A stretch of 64,000 nt of DNA from MPNP01 sp965215545 (GTDB lineage Bacteria > Pseudomonadota > Alphaproteobacteria > Rhodobacterales > Rhodobacteraceae): the NCBI GenBank assembly GCA_965215545.1, contig OZ244066.1, forward strand, positions 992,001 through 1,056,000, in the 5' to 3' direction. The notes beneath the pieces were generated by a model. The model had not been told where the DNA came from and did not search any database. It saw nothing but the letters and a program-made list of their open reading frames with translations. This document shows, in pieces, positions 1 through 8,256 of the stretch (position 1 is its first letter; the number at the start of each line of letters is the position of its first letter). The translations under genes and the position numbers were made by a program.

Positions 1-131
1 CACCAGAGGCGAGGGTCTGGTTGACCTTGCACCTTTCAATCCACTGCGCTTCAATTAAAGGCGTGTATGGCATCAGATCTTGGTGTATACTGAGGATCGT
101 TCATTTCTGCAGACAGAGACAGGGGAAAACA

Positions 132-1103
132 ATGAGACACATCATGACAACGGCGGTGGCCCTGGCGGCCATGGCCACGGGGGGCGCGGCAGCGGACAAG
201 TGGGATATGCCCATGGCGTATGCGGCCACCAACTTCCACAGTGAGACCGGAGCCGAGTTCGCCCAGTGTGTGACCATCGGCACCGGCGGCGAACTTGAAA
301 TCACCACTCATCCGGGCGGATCCCTGTTCAAGGGCAACGAGATCTATCGGGCCGTGCGCACCGGGCAGACCCAGATTGGCGAGCGGCTGATGTCGGCGCA
401 TCAAAACGACAACATCCTGTACGGCGTCGACTCGATTCCGTTCCTGGCCACCTCATTCGAGGACTCTGACAGACTCTGGGCGGCTGCCAAGCCCGTCCTG
501 CAGGATTTGATGGCTGAAGAGGGTCTGCACCTGCTCTATTCCGTGCCCTGGCCACCGCAGGGGCTCTACTTCAAGAAGGAAGTCAACAGCGTTGCCGATA
601 TGCAGGGCGTGAAGTTCCGTTCCTACAACACGGCCACGGCCCGGATTGCCGAGCTGGCCAGTATGGTCCCGGTCCAGATCGAGGCGGCCGAGATCTCCCA
701 GGCATTCGCCACGGGCGTGGCGGAATCCATGATCTCGTCCGGCTCGACCGGCTATGACCGCAAGGTCTGGGAGAGCCTGACCCACTTCTATGAGGTCGAT
801 GCCTGGCTGCCACGGAACTACATCTTCGTGAACATGAGCAGTTGGCAAGGCCTTGCCGATGACATCAAGAACGTTGTACAAGGGTGTGCAGAACTGGCAG
901 AATATGCTGGCAACGCCCGTTCCTTGCATTACACCCAGTTCACCCTGAGTGGGCTTGCCAGGAATGGCATGACGGTCGGCAAGGCTTCAGACAGGCTGAC
1001 CGGCGAGCTCAAGGAGTTCGGCGATATCATGACGACCGAATGGCTTGAGCAGGCCGGGGCCGTCGGGCAGGAAATCGTTGACAACTTCCGCGCCAGTCAG
1101 TAA
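132..1103 (+). CDS. dctP: TRAP transporter solute-binding protein, DctP family
   Basis: Periplasmic solute-binding subunit of a tripartite ATP-independent periplasmic (TRAP) transporter, which captures an organic acid and delivers it to the DctQM permease. The 323-residue product starts with a signal peptide (MRHIMTTAVALAAMATGGAAA, cut before DKWDMP). The DctP fold is visible in segments such as GVKFRSYN near the middle, which carries the family's carboxylate-binding arginine, and the following EAAEISQAFATGV stretch. A longer reading frame opens at 21, but the ATG at 132 is preceded by AGGGGAA and begins the signal peptide exactly. The small and large permease genes follow on the same strand. 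The substrate cannot be read from sequence; C4-dicarboxylates or other carboxylates are usual. Confidence 0.92.
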   Translation: MRHIMTTAVALAAMATGGAAADKWDMPMAYAATNFHSETGAEFAQCVTIGTGGELEITTHPGGSLFKGNEIYRAVRTGQTQIGERLMSAHQNDNILYGVDSIPFLATSFEDSDRLWAAAKPVLQDLMAEEGLHLLYSVPWPPQGLYFKKEVNSVADMQGVKFRSYNTATARIAELASMVPVQIEAAEISQAFATGVAESMISSGSTGYDRKVWESLTHFYEVDAWLPRNYIFVNMSSWQGLADDIKNVVQGCAELAEYAGNARSLHYTQFTLSGLARNGMTVGKASDRLTGELKEFGDIMTTEWLEQAGAVGQEIVDNFRASQ

Positions 1104-1213
1104 GCGTTTGCCGAATACGATGAGAACAGCGGGATGGCCCGCTGTTCTCACTTGGCCCGGGCAAGGGGTCGGCATGTCGTGGTGCAGGGTCTCTGTCGTG
1201 ATGAGGAGGAGGC

Positions 1214-1762
1214 ATGATGCAGAGTGAGGACCGGCTGGGGAAACTCGGTCCGTTGCGCATCATCCTTGATCGCCTCTATCTCTATGCGGGTTATACCGCT
1301 GCGATCTGCCTGGTTGTCATCCTGATACTGATTGTCCTGCAGATGCTGGCCCGCTGGACCGGCGAGATGCTGCCGGGAACAGCGGACTATGCCGGGTATT
1401 TCATGGCGGCCTCGTCATTCTTCGCCTTTGCCTATGCACTGAACAACGGTGCCCACATCCGGGTCAGTCTGCTGTTGCGGGCCCTGGGCGGTTATCGGCG
1501 CTTGTGCGAGATCTGGTGTTTTGTCATCGCCTCCATCCTCAGTGCCTACTGGTCATTCCATGCCATCAAGACGACCCAGCTGTCGTACCTGCTGGGCGAC
1601 AAGTCCCAGGGACTGGACGCAACACCCCTGTGGATTCCCCAGATGGCCATGGCGATCGGGTCCGTGATCCTGACGATTGCCCTGATCGACAATCTCCTCC
1701 GCGTTCTGTTCGTGGGGGATCATTACGCCGTGGCCCGGACCGTTGATGAAGACAGGAGCTAG
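1214..1762 (+). CDS. dctQ: TRAP transporter small permease, DctQ family
   Basis: Small membrane subunit of the TRAP transporter, linking the solute-binding protein to the large permease in the cytoplasmic membrane. The 182-residue product has four hydrophobic segments, the first around YAAICLVVILILIVLQM and the last around MAIGSVILTIALIDNLL, as expected for DctQ. ATG at 1214 is preceded by a strong AGGAGG. The gene lies 110 bases after dctP and only 3 bases before dctM, so it is co-transcribed with dctM and probably with dctP. Sequence between DctQ proteins is poorly conserved; the call rests on size, topology and context. Confidence 0.9.
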   Translation: MMQSEDRLGKLGPLRIILDRLYLYAGYTAAICLVVILILIVLQMLARWTGEMLPGTADYAGYFMAASSFFAFAYALNNGAHIRVSLLLRALGGYRRLCEIWCFVIASILSAYWSFHAIKTTQLSYLLGDKSQGLDATPLWIPQMAMAIGSVILTIALIDNLLRVLFVGDHYAVARTVDEDRS

Positions 1763-1765
1763 TCG

Positions 1766-3076
1766 GTGGAAGAACTCAATCTCACCCTGATCTTTCTCTT
1801 TGTCCTGTTTCTGTTGCTGGGAACGGGAGTCTGGGTCGGTCTGGCCCTGTTTGGTGTTGCCTATGTCGGCCTGGAACTCTTCACCTCGCGCCCGGCCGGC
1901 GATGCCATGCTCACAACGATCTGGTCGGCATCAAGCAGCTGGACCCTCACGGCCCTGCCTCTCTTCATCTGGATGGGTGAAATCCTCTACCGGACCCGAC
2001 TGTCAGAAGACATGTTCCGCGGACTGTCGCCATGGATGCGCAGCCTGCCGGGCGGACTCGTCCACACGAACATCGTCGGCTGCACCGTGTTTGCCGCCGT
2101 CTCGGGCTCCTCGGCGGCCACGCTGACAACCGTGGGCAAGATGGCCATCCCGGAACTGCGGGCCCGGAATTATCCTGAATTCATGATCATCGGCACGCTG
2201 ACCGGTGCCGCGACGCTCGGCCTCATGATCCCGCCCTCGCTGACCCTGATCGTCTACGGTGTCACCATCAACGAATCGATCACCAAACTCTTTATTGCCG
2301 GCATCCTGCCCGGCCTCACCCTGGCGTCCATGTTCATGGCCTATGTGGCCCTGTGGTCCTTTGTCCGACCGGATCAGGTCCCAACCATCAGCGCCCGCAT
2401 GTCCTTCGGTGAGAAACTCCGCGAATCGCGCTTTCTCATCCCGGTCCTGGCTCTGATCGCCGTGATCATTGTGTCCCTGTACATGGGCTTTGCCACGGCA
2501 ACGGAAGCGGCCGCTTTCGGTGTCATCGGCTCGCTCCTGATGGCCGCCGGCCAGGGTTCACTGAATTGGAAAACATTCATCGACAGCCTGCTCGGGGCCA
2601 CCCGCACCTCGGCCATGATCGCACTCATCCTTGCCGGCGCAGCGGCCCTGTCCCTGGCCATGGGATTCACGGGCCTGCCCAGGGCCCTGGCTGCCTGGAT
2701 TGATGAGTGGGGCCTGTCACCGTTTACCCTGCTGATGGCCCTGATGGTCTTTTATATCATCCTCGGCTGCTTCCTTGACGGAATCTCGTCGGTCGTCCTG
2801 ACAATGGCCATTGTGGAGCCCATGATTCGACAGGCCGGGATTGACATCATCTGGTTTGGCATCTTCATCGTGATCGTGGTGGAGATGGCCCAGATCACCC
2901 CGCCCATCGGGTTCAATCTTTTCGTCATGCAGGGATTGACCGGCCACAACATGGGCTACATTGCCAAGACGGCCCTGCCCATGTTCGCCATCATGGTCCT
3001 GATGGTGTTCGTGCTCATTCTCTTCCCGGACCTGGCCACCTACCTCCCCGAAAACATGCGCCAAGGCCCTGTCTGA
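1766..3076 (+). CDS. dctM: TRAP transporter large permease, DctM family
   Basis: Large permease subunit of the TRAP transporter, which performs sodium-coupled import. The 436-residue product is almost wholly hydrophobic with about a dozen membrane segments. DctM hallmarks are visible: FAAVSGSSAATLTTVGKMAIPELRARNY near residue 115, GAATLGLMIPPSLTLIVYGV near residue 155, and PPIGFNLFVMQGL near residue 380. Translation starts at GTG 1766, three bases after the dctQ stop, behind GACAGGAGCT. Length is normal for the family. No frameshift or missing segment is seen. Confidence 0.94.
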   Translation: MEELNLTLIFLFVLFLLLGTGVWVGLALFGVAYVGLELFTSRPAGDAMLTTIWSASSSWTLTALPLFIWMGEILYRTRLSEDMFRGLSPWMRSLPGGLVHTNIVGCTVFAAVSGSSAATLTTVGKMAIPELRARNYPEFMIIGTLTGAATLGLMIPPSLTLIVYGVTINESITKLFIAGILPGLTLASMFMAYVALWSFVRPDQVPTISARMSFGEKLRESRFLIPVLALIAVIIVSLYMGFATATEAAAFGVIGSLLMAAGQGSLNWKTFIDSLLGATRTSAMIALILAGAAALSLAMGFTGLPRALAAWIDEWGLSPFTLLMALMVFYIILGCFLDGISSVVLTMAIVEPMIRQAGIDIIWFGIFIVIVVEMAQITPPIGFNLFVMQGLTGHNMGYIAKTALPMFAIMVLMVFVLILFPDLATYLPENMRQGPV

Positions 3077-3429
3077 CCCCGACAGTCGGGAGGTCATCGC
3101 CCATCCACGACAGCCGCCAACCCGGTCAGCAGCTGCACGCATCGATCAAGATACCTTCAATCAGGACATGCGAAAGGGTGTGATCCCCATATGGCGGACC
3201 CGGAACTCTGCAAGTCCTTGCCAGTGCATGATCTGCCCAAATGGCAATGGGCCCAGATCAGCCATCTGGCGCAACATCCGCCCCGTTTCCCGAATTTTTT
3301 CGCAGCAACCCTGATGCGCGTTGCCCCAGAGCGGCGAATCCGCCGGGCCTGCACGTTGAAGTCACTGGCCCGTTCCCGGTTGCAGCGTCTCCGATACCGA
3401 TAACAGGCGACGCCATCGGGCCGGTTTGC
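3077..3429. other. Intergenic stretch between TRAP operon and IS30-like end
   Basis: No convincing gene. A minus-strand open frame of 107 codons (3157-3480) begins inside the IS30-like end repeat and its product is not recognised. The stretch probably represents decayed interior sequence of that mobile element together with the 3' untranslated region of dctM. A small hairpin (CCGAC-AG-TCGG) just after the dctM stop is too weak to call a terminator with confidence. Confidence 0.4.
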
Positions 3430-3498
3430 AACCGATCCGGTCCCATTCAGGGCGAACCGGCCCCGCTGCGAGCGTTGCACCTCACAGTGGGACGGGGG
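3430..3498 (-). repeat. IS30-like left-end copy L1
   Basis: Read on the minus strand from 3498, the sequence opens with CCCCCGTCCCACTGTGAGGT and continues GCAACGCTCGCAGCGGGGCC, then GGTTCGCCCTGAATGG. It matches the left end of the IS30-type wreck at 57713 (CCCCCGTGCCACTCTGAAGT, then GCAACGCTCGCTGCGG). Other copies are at 31632, 47349 and 56695. It marks the left edge of the methylase-SIR2-DUF262 cassette. Confidence 0.7.
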
Positions 3499-3581
3499 TT
3501 ATTTTTGATCGCGGAGATGGGAGAGGGCCTCAATTCGCGAGAAACGGATCCGATCTTGCGGCATCATGAAGCCTCATGGAT

Positions 3582-4670
3582 TCAAGAATCCTCTGGCAAA
3601 CGATTGTGTTCCATCCAGTGTTGGTAGCATTGTTCCAGAATCTCGTGCCGCCTTTCGATTGCCAGTTGTTCAACAGAGCCCTGCGACAGATGCTTCTGGA
3701 ATTCGAAAAGGTACTGGCATTTCATGCCTTCCCCCGCTGCTATCCGCGCCACGTGGTCCTTGAGGCCATCCACAAATTCCGTGACAAAGTCGGCAAATCG
3801 CTGCGCCTCGCTCTCTGACAGAGGAAGTTTGTAGGCAAACAGGACGAGTGAGAGGACGATGGATCGGCTCCGCAAGACTGGCAACATCTGTTTGTTCAAC
3901 AGGTCCATGCTCTCCTCAAGTTTGTCAATCCATCCCCCGGCCTTTGGGTCAAGGTCGGTCCTGTCCTTGAAAAACCTTTGCAGGTCAACGTACCGAACCC
4001 GTGCGAATTCTCCAGACTCACCTTCAAGAGCAAAGACCTGTGCCACAATTTGCGCCGCCAGTTGTGCCTGGGCGTAGCGCCGGGTTGGGATGTTGATTGA
4101 TTGAAGAAAGCTGTGTCTGGCCAATCGATCAAAGCAGACATCGCGCATGTCACCAATCATCGCATTGAGCTTTTCGCCGGAATTGATGATGACTCCCAGG
4201 TTCAGTCGAGTGAACTGGAGATTGAATTCCTCACCCCTTGCGCTGTCAGAAAGGATCACAACCGTCAGTTTGAAGTCGTTGAGAATCTTGACAAATGCCT
4301 TGGCATCCTTGTCCTCGTCAAGGCCCTTGATCTCTGCAAAGCCTTTGCCCTCCAACGATGCAAATGTGTTGGTAGCGTCATCGTAGATCTCGTTCATGGC
4401 TTGGTAGGAGAACCCGGCATCCGCGTGGTCGTCGTCATTAAAGAAGCTTCGGATTGCCGAAATTCGTTGCCGCCCATCGATGCAATCGAAGGTGCCGTCC
4501 TCATTGTCGTACAGGTAGATCGATCCGATATCGAACCCACGCACAATTGAGTCAATGAGGCGTTGCTTGGCACTACGGCCCCAAACAGTGGGCTCCCGCT
4601 GATACACTTGAAAATTGATTGTTTTCTTGCGGAGTTTCGAGATCGGCCAAACATCGGTCTTTTTTTTCAT
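3582..4670 (-). CDS. DUF262 (GmrSD/ParB-like) domain protein
   Basis: A 362-residue protein whose first third matches the DUF262 domain: YQREPTVWGRSAKQRLIDSI near residues 23-42 and CIDGRQRISAIRSFF near residues 62-76. The DGxQR-type motif is the predicted nucleotide-handling or nuclease signature shared with the GmrS part of GmrSD type IV restriction enzymes and with ParB/Srx folds. The C-terminal two thirds is helical without a motif I recognise; a fused DUF1524 HNH domain, common in GmrD, is not seen. Its ATG overlaps the stop of the upstream SIR2-like gene by four bases (ATGA), so the two are translationally coupled. Inference: an effector or partner nuclease in a three-gene defence cassette. 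DUF262 is confident; function is not. Confidence 0.8.
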   Translation of the reverse strand: MKKKTDVWPISKLRKKTINFQVYQREPTVWGRSAKQRLIDSIVRGFDIGSIYLYDNEDGTFDCIDGRQRISAIRSFFNDDDHADAGFSYQAMNEIYDDATNTFASLEGKGFAEIKGLDEDKDAKAFVKILNDFKLTVVILSDSARGEEFNLQFTRLNLGVIINSGEKLNAMIGDMRDVCFDRLARHSFLQSINIPTRRYAQAQLAAQIVAQVFALEGESGEFARVRYVDLQRFFKDRTDLDPKAGGWIDKLEESMDLLNKQMLPVLRSRSIVLSLVLFAYKLPLSESEAQRFADFVTEFVDGLKDHVARIAAGEGMKCQYLFEFQKHLSQGSVEQLAIERRHEILEQCYQHWMEHNRLPEDS

Positions 4671-5770
4671 GATCTGAGTGCCTCCTCATCGCGCGGATTG
4701 TCTAAGCCAAGACTTTCATACATCTCCTCCAGCCATAACTTGAACCAATTGTCTTCTTGCTCCAGAAGCTCTTTTTTCTGACTTTCATCAAGGTCCTCGT
4801 AGTTTTGGAGCCCGCCGCCCGTGAAACCGCTGACGAATTTTTGGCCCAGGTTATGTGTTTCGATGTCAAACAGCGACTGGATCTTGAGGTAGGGGTAATC
4901 CCTTTTCAGTTGGCTTGCATGCTTTGGCGAGTCGATGATTTCGATGGTGTAGGGCTTGTGCCCATCACGATTGGCATGATGCGTGCTGAAAATCAGTGAA
5001 ATCAGATCCCAATCGTTGGCTCCAAGCCGGCATCCGATGACCCTCAGAACATCGCAATTGAGCACATCGCGAGCCATCCCCCACACAACGTTGAAGGGGT
5101 AGCGGTCCTTTCTCTTCTGGATGCCGGGCGGGATCCAGAGCGGCTTTTCGTTGCCCTTGCGTCTCCGGAGCGGCCAGTCGGGTCGCCAGGAAAACGAGCC
5201 ATGCAGTTTCAAGAGTGGTGTGTGCGGACGATCGCCCGGATCCTGAAAGTCGAGATCGGCATCCTTCCGTCCCCACACCCGTCGTGCGGCCTCTTCGAGA
5301 AAGTCATCATAGTTGAGGGTCAGGATGCCTCGAAGAGTTTCATTGGAAATTTTGGAGTGACTGTCATCGTGTAGTCGGAACAATCTTTCGTACAGGGACA
5401 CTCGACGCACACCGATATCCTTCTTGATGGCCTTCAAACGCTTCCTCAGGACAGCGTGAAACGCAGCACGCAGAACCTCGGCAAAATTTTTATGGAGGGC
5501 AGAGGGCGACTCTTCATAAAAAGTGATCAGATGTTCGACATCGATATGCTTGTCGTCATCGGCCATCTCATTGACCAGTTGCACCAGCGGTTTGTCTTGG
5601 GGCCTCGATTGAATCCCGCCCTTGATTTTTTCGGCCAGTTCCGTCGTCAAATCCTTCATCAAAATGCCACGACGAGAAGGGTCCTGTGCCTGCAAACAGG
5701 CATGGGAGCCGCCGGCACCGATCAGATAAGCGACCCTTCTCGTGTCTCCATTGGTGCCATCGCTGCTCAT
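4667..5770 (-). CDS. SIR2-like domain protein (predicted NADase)
   Basis: A 367-residue protein with the SIR2-like (SIR2_2) fold. Visible motifs in order: YLIGAGGSH at residues 15-23 (NAD-binding GAGxS loop), ILTLNYDDFLEE near residue 150 (TxNYD), LLKLHGSFSW near residue 188 (KLHGS) and RVIGCRLGANDWD near residue 250 (distal Asp). These are the signatures of bacterial defence SIR2 proteins that destroy NAD+ on phage infection (Thoeris ThsA, DSR1, SIR2-HerA). The C-terminus is charged and lacks a recognised sensor domain. It sits 33 bases after the DNA methyltransferase gene and overlaps the DUF262 gene by four bases. No transmembrane or signal sequence. The fold is well supported; NADase activity is by family analogy. 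Confidence 0.82.
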   Translation of the reverse strand: MSSDGTNGDTRRVAYLIGAGGSHACLQAQDPSRRGILMKDLTTELAEKIKGGIQSRPQDKPLVQLVNEMADDDKHIDVEHLITFYEESPSALHKNFAEVLRAAFHAVLRKRLKAIKKDIGVRRVSLYERLFRLHDDSHSKISNETLRGILTLNYDDFLEEAARRVWGRKDADLDFQDPGDRPHTPLLKLHGSFSWRPDWPLRRRKGNEKPLWIPPGIQKRKDRYPFNVVWGMARDVLNCDVLRVIGCRLGANDWDLISLIFSTHHANRDGHKPYTIEIIDSPKHASQLKRDYPYLKIQSLFDIETHNLGQKFVSGFTGGGLQNYEDLDESQKKELLEQEDNWFKLWLEEMYESLGLDNPRDEEALRS

Positions 5771-5803
5771 TGAGTGCTGGCAGCCCGGCTTGGAGAGATG
5801 ACC

Positions 5804-7204
5804 TCAGCCATTGGATCTCACCCATCTGTAGACACACTTGCGCAATTCCGTGCGGGCAAAGCGAGCCATCTGCTGGCTGGCGTTGCCCTTGCCGCGAGGA
5901 AGCATCCATATGCTGTCGCAGTGAAAACCGACCGCTTCGGCAAAGTCGGCCAGGATGAAGTCCACCGGCACCTCCTCACCATGATACCGGACATTGTCAT
6001 TCACCATAATCACAACCCCGCCGGGCCGCACGATGCGTCCGAGTTCGGCGATGATGACCGCCATCTCATAAAAGTATTCGTGGATGAGAGTCAGGATGCC
6101 CTTGTTGTTCAACTCCGTCTGTCTCGCCGCGAGGATGGCCAGCACCTCATGGACAGCCCCTTGATTGTCGAAAATCTGCGCGGCCCGGTCAAGCACGTGC
6201 CGGTCGGGGCCATAATCATCGGCCAGTTCCTCCCTCTTGGTCTTGTTCTCGACCGTGGCTGACAGCAGCTGCTGACGCAGTGTGGCAAAGGCAGGCGGAT
6301 CCAACCCCATCCAGGCCAGCTCCAGCGCATAGGTGCGGGTGTAGTCGTACCGATTGGCATAGGGTGGCGACGTGATCACCATGTCGAAAGTGCTGGCCGG
6401 GATGTCCTTGAGCATGTTGAGGCAGGACCCGGCATGCAGGGTGGGATGGTTGCCGCCGAACTGTTCCTTGAGCGGGCGGATATCCTCGGCAATCGCCGCC
6501 AGTCGCTTCTCAAGAGCGACACTGAACAGGGGAATTGGCCCCAGATCCAGTGAAGACCCGTTACGCTTGCCCCGCCGATCCCACCGCAGATACTGCCCAT
6601 CCTTGCGCGTGTAGCTGGCGTCCTCCAGAACCGACAGGCAGGCCATCTGCAGCAAGGAGTGGATCCCGCCCGTCTTCAACCCGGCCAGGAATTGTCGGGC
6701 CCGGGCAATCTCGGTCTCCGTTTCAGAAGGGAAGGCCCCCTTCGTTATCGGGACATGCGGGAAGGCATGGTCCAGGGCTGACTTTCGTGACCGAACCGCC
6801 TTGAGGAGGCCAGATGCGGTCTTGTTGAAAATCTCCTGAGAAAGACCATTGGCGGCAGTAGCAATGGCGTTCCCGACCAGCAAGCCCACAGGCATGATCT
6901 CGATTCCCATGGCCTGACAGCCTTTGCTTGCGGCCATGAGCGGTGTTGTACCGATCCCGGCAAAGGGATCAAGCACCGATCGAGGACATTCCTGTTTGAT
7001 CAGCTGCGTGACAAGGTCGCCGGAAAACCCCTCCTTGTACTTCATCCATCGGAAGCCCGGGACATTCCGGTTACCCTGGTAGGAAACGGTGCGGCGGGAC
7101 AGGGTGGTGTTCACGGAAAGGCGACGGGCAAAGCGACGGGCAAGTGCTTGCCGTTCGGTGACGGGACCTCCGTTGGGAGAGGTTACAGTTGTGCAGCCTG
7201 CCAT
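5804..7204 (-). CDS. Site-specific DNA methyltransferase (N6-A or N4-C)
   Basis: A 466-residue S-adenosylmethionine-dependent DNA methylase. Motif I, VLDPFAGIGTTPL, is at residues 77-89 and catalytic motif IV, TSPPY, at 278-282, followed by ANRYDYTRTYALELAW. The roughly 190 residues between them are likely to hold target recognition, giving the alpha-type order FxGxG - TRD - PPY. PPY chemistry methylates an exocyclic amine (adenine N6 or cytosine N4). It is the first gene of the minus-strand trio and has no adjacent classical restriction endonuclease; its partners are a SIR2-like and a DUF262 protein. ATG at 7204 is supported by the upstream spacer that runs straight into the IS30-like end. 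Target site unknown. Confidence 0.87.
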   Translation of the reverse strand: MAGCTTVTSPNGGPVTERQALARRFARRLSVNTTLSRRTVSYQGNRNVPGFRWMKYKEGFSGDLVTQLIKQECPRSVLDPFAGIGTTPLMAASKGCQAMGIEIMPVGLLVGNAIATAANGLSQEIFNKTASGLLKAVRSRKSALDHAFPHVPITKGAFPSETETEIARARQFLAGLKTGGIHSLLQMACLSVLEDASYTRKDGQYLRWDRRGKRNGSSLDLGPIPLFSVALEKRLAAIAEDIRPLKEQFGGNHPTLHAGSCLNMLKDIPASTFDMVITSPPYANRYDYTRTYALELAWMGLDPPAFATLRQQLLSATVENKTKREELADDYGPDRHVLDRAAQIFDNQGAVHEVLAILAARQTELNNKGILTLIHEYFYEMAVIIAELGRIVRPGGVVIMVNDNVRYHGEEVPVDFILADFAEAVGFHCDSIWMLPRGKGNASQQMARFARTELRKCVYRWVRSNG

Positions 7205-7243
7205 CCCTCACCCATACACAATACCATGATCCTGTTCCATTAA

Positions 7244-7500
7244 CCCCCACTGCCGCTCTGAAGTGCATCGATCGGGGTTCAACCGGAGGAAGGGCGGAGC
7301 CCGAGCGAGGGTTGGCCTCCGGTGACCCAGTCTCGGTCTGCATTGGCGGGTTTGCAGCCACCGGACACCCCATCCCGTCAATCGCGAGCATAGCGGAGCC
7401 CGCAGGGTCCGGCAAGGACCCCACGGATCAGGGGTGTGCTGGTGGGTGGACGCAGGAGCACCCATGCGGGACCCTCCCGCCCCGGGGTCGGGGCCAAAAC
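7244..7500 (-). repeat. IS30-like right-end copy R1
   Basis: Starting at 7244 the plus strand reads CCCCCACTGCCGCTCTGAAG followed by TGCATCG. About 130 bases on comes a module with CGTCAATCGCGAGCATAGC and GGGTCCGGCAAG. The same pair of blocks, in the same order, occurs at 51087-51330. The second block also occurs on the opposite strand at 58820-58945, where it follows the IS30-type transposase wreck, so this is the right end of that element in minus orientation. It marks the upstream edge of the methylase cassette. No gene is seen from 7205 to 7576. Confidence 0.65.
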
Positions 7501-7576
7501 CGGTGTCCGTGCAAGAACAGATGTTGGAGTTCTCGGGAGGGATGTCCCGGCATCGTGAAATCTTGATCAGGGTGAT

Positions 7577-8182
7577 CTACAGCCAGGGATGGGTCAGCTT
7601 GCGATCGTTTTCGAACGTGTCGATGGCGGTGGCCTTGTCCAGGGTGAGGGCGATGTCATCCAACCCTTCAAGGAGACATTGTTTCTTGAAGGGGTCGATC
7701 TCGAAGGCATGCACGGTGCCATCCGGAGCGGTGACCTGCTGGTTCTCGAGGTCGATGGTGATGCGGGCATTGTCGCCACCCTCGGCTGCCGCCATCAGGG
7801 ACTGGATGGCATCGGCAGGAAGCGTGATCGGCAGGATCCCGTTCTTGAAACAGTTGTTGTGGAAGATATCGGCAAAACTGGTCGAGATGAGGCAACGGAT
7901 CCCGAAGTCCATGAGTGCCCAGGGCGCGTGTTCGCGTGAGGACCCGCATCCGAAGTTCTCACCGACGATGAGGATCTCGGCGGCATTCCAGGGAGTCCTG
8001 TTCAGGATGAAGTCTGGAATGGCCTGTCCATCGTTGTCGTAACGCATCTCATAAAAGAGGCTGGAGCCGAGACCGGTCCGCTTGATTGTCTTGAGGAACT
8101 GCTTGGGGATGATCATGTCTGTATCGACGTTCATCAGCGGCATCGGGGCGGCCAGCCCGGTGAATGTCTCAAATGTCTTCAT
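7577..8182 (-). CDS. leuD: 3-isopropylmalate dehydratase small subunit
   Basis: Small subunit of isopropylmalate isomerase, which with LeuC interconverts 2- and 3-isopropylmalate in leucine biosynthesis. The 201-residue product begins MKTFETFTGLAAPMPLMNVDTDMIIPKQFL and contains the swivel-domain loop GENFGCGSSREHAPWAL typical of LeuD. An in-frame ATG exists at 8242, but the ATG at 8182 matches the family start and has GGAG just upstream. The gene follows leuC with 74 bases between, so the two form an operon. Full length and intact. Confidence 0.96.
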   Translation of the reverse strand: MKTFETFTGLAAPMPLMNVDTDMIIPKQFLKTIKRTGLGSSLFYEMRYDNDGQAIPDFILNRTPWNAAEILIVGENFGCGSSREHAPWALMDFGIRCLISTSFADIFHNNCFKNGILPITLPADAIQSLMAAAEGGDNARITIDLENQQVTAPDGTVHAFEIDPFKKQCLLEGLDDIALTLDKATAIDTFENDRKLTHPWL

Positions 8183-8256
8183 GTCTGCATCTCCATCGCC
8201 ATTGGCTGACCGGTGATCCCATGCGAGCCCGCTGGCTTCCACGCGCTGCTGCCGGA

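Noticed and set aside
3582..7204. Cassette assigned to BREX, DISARM or classical type II restriction-modification.
   Set aside because: No PglZ, BrxC, DrmA/B, helicase or recognised restriction endonuclease is present; only the methylase, SIR2-like and DUF262 genes are seen.
7205..7576. Open frames on both strands between the methylase and leuD.
   Set aside because: They coincide with the IS30-like right-end copy R1, and the translations do not resemble any protein.
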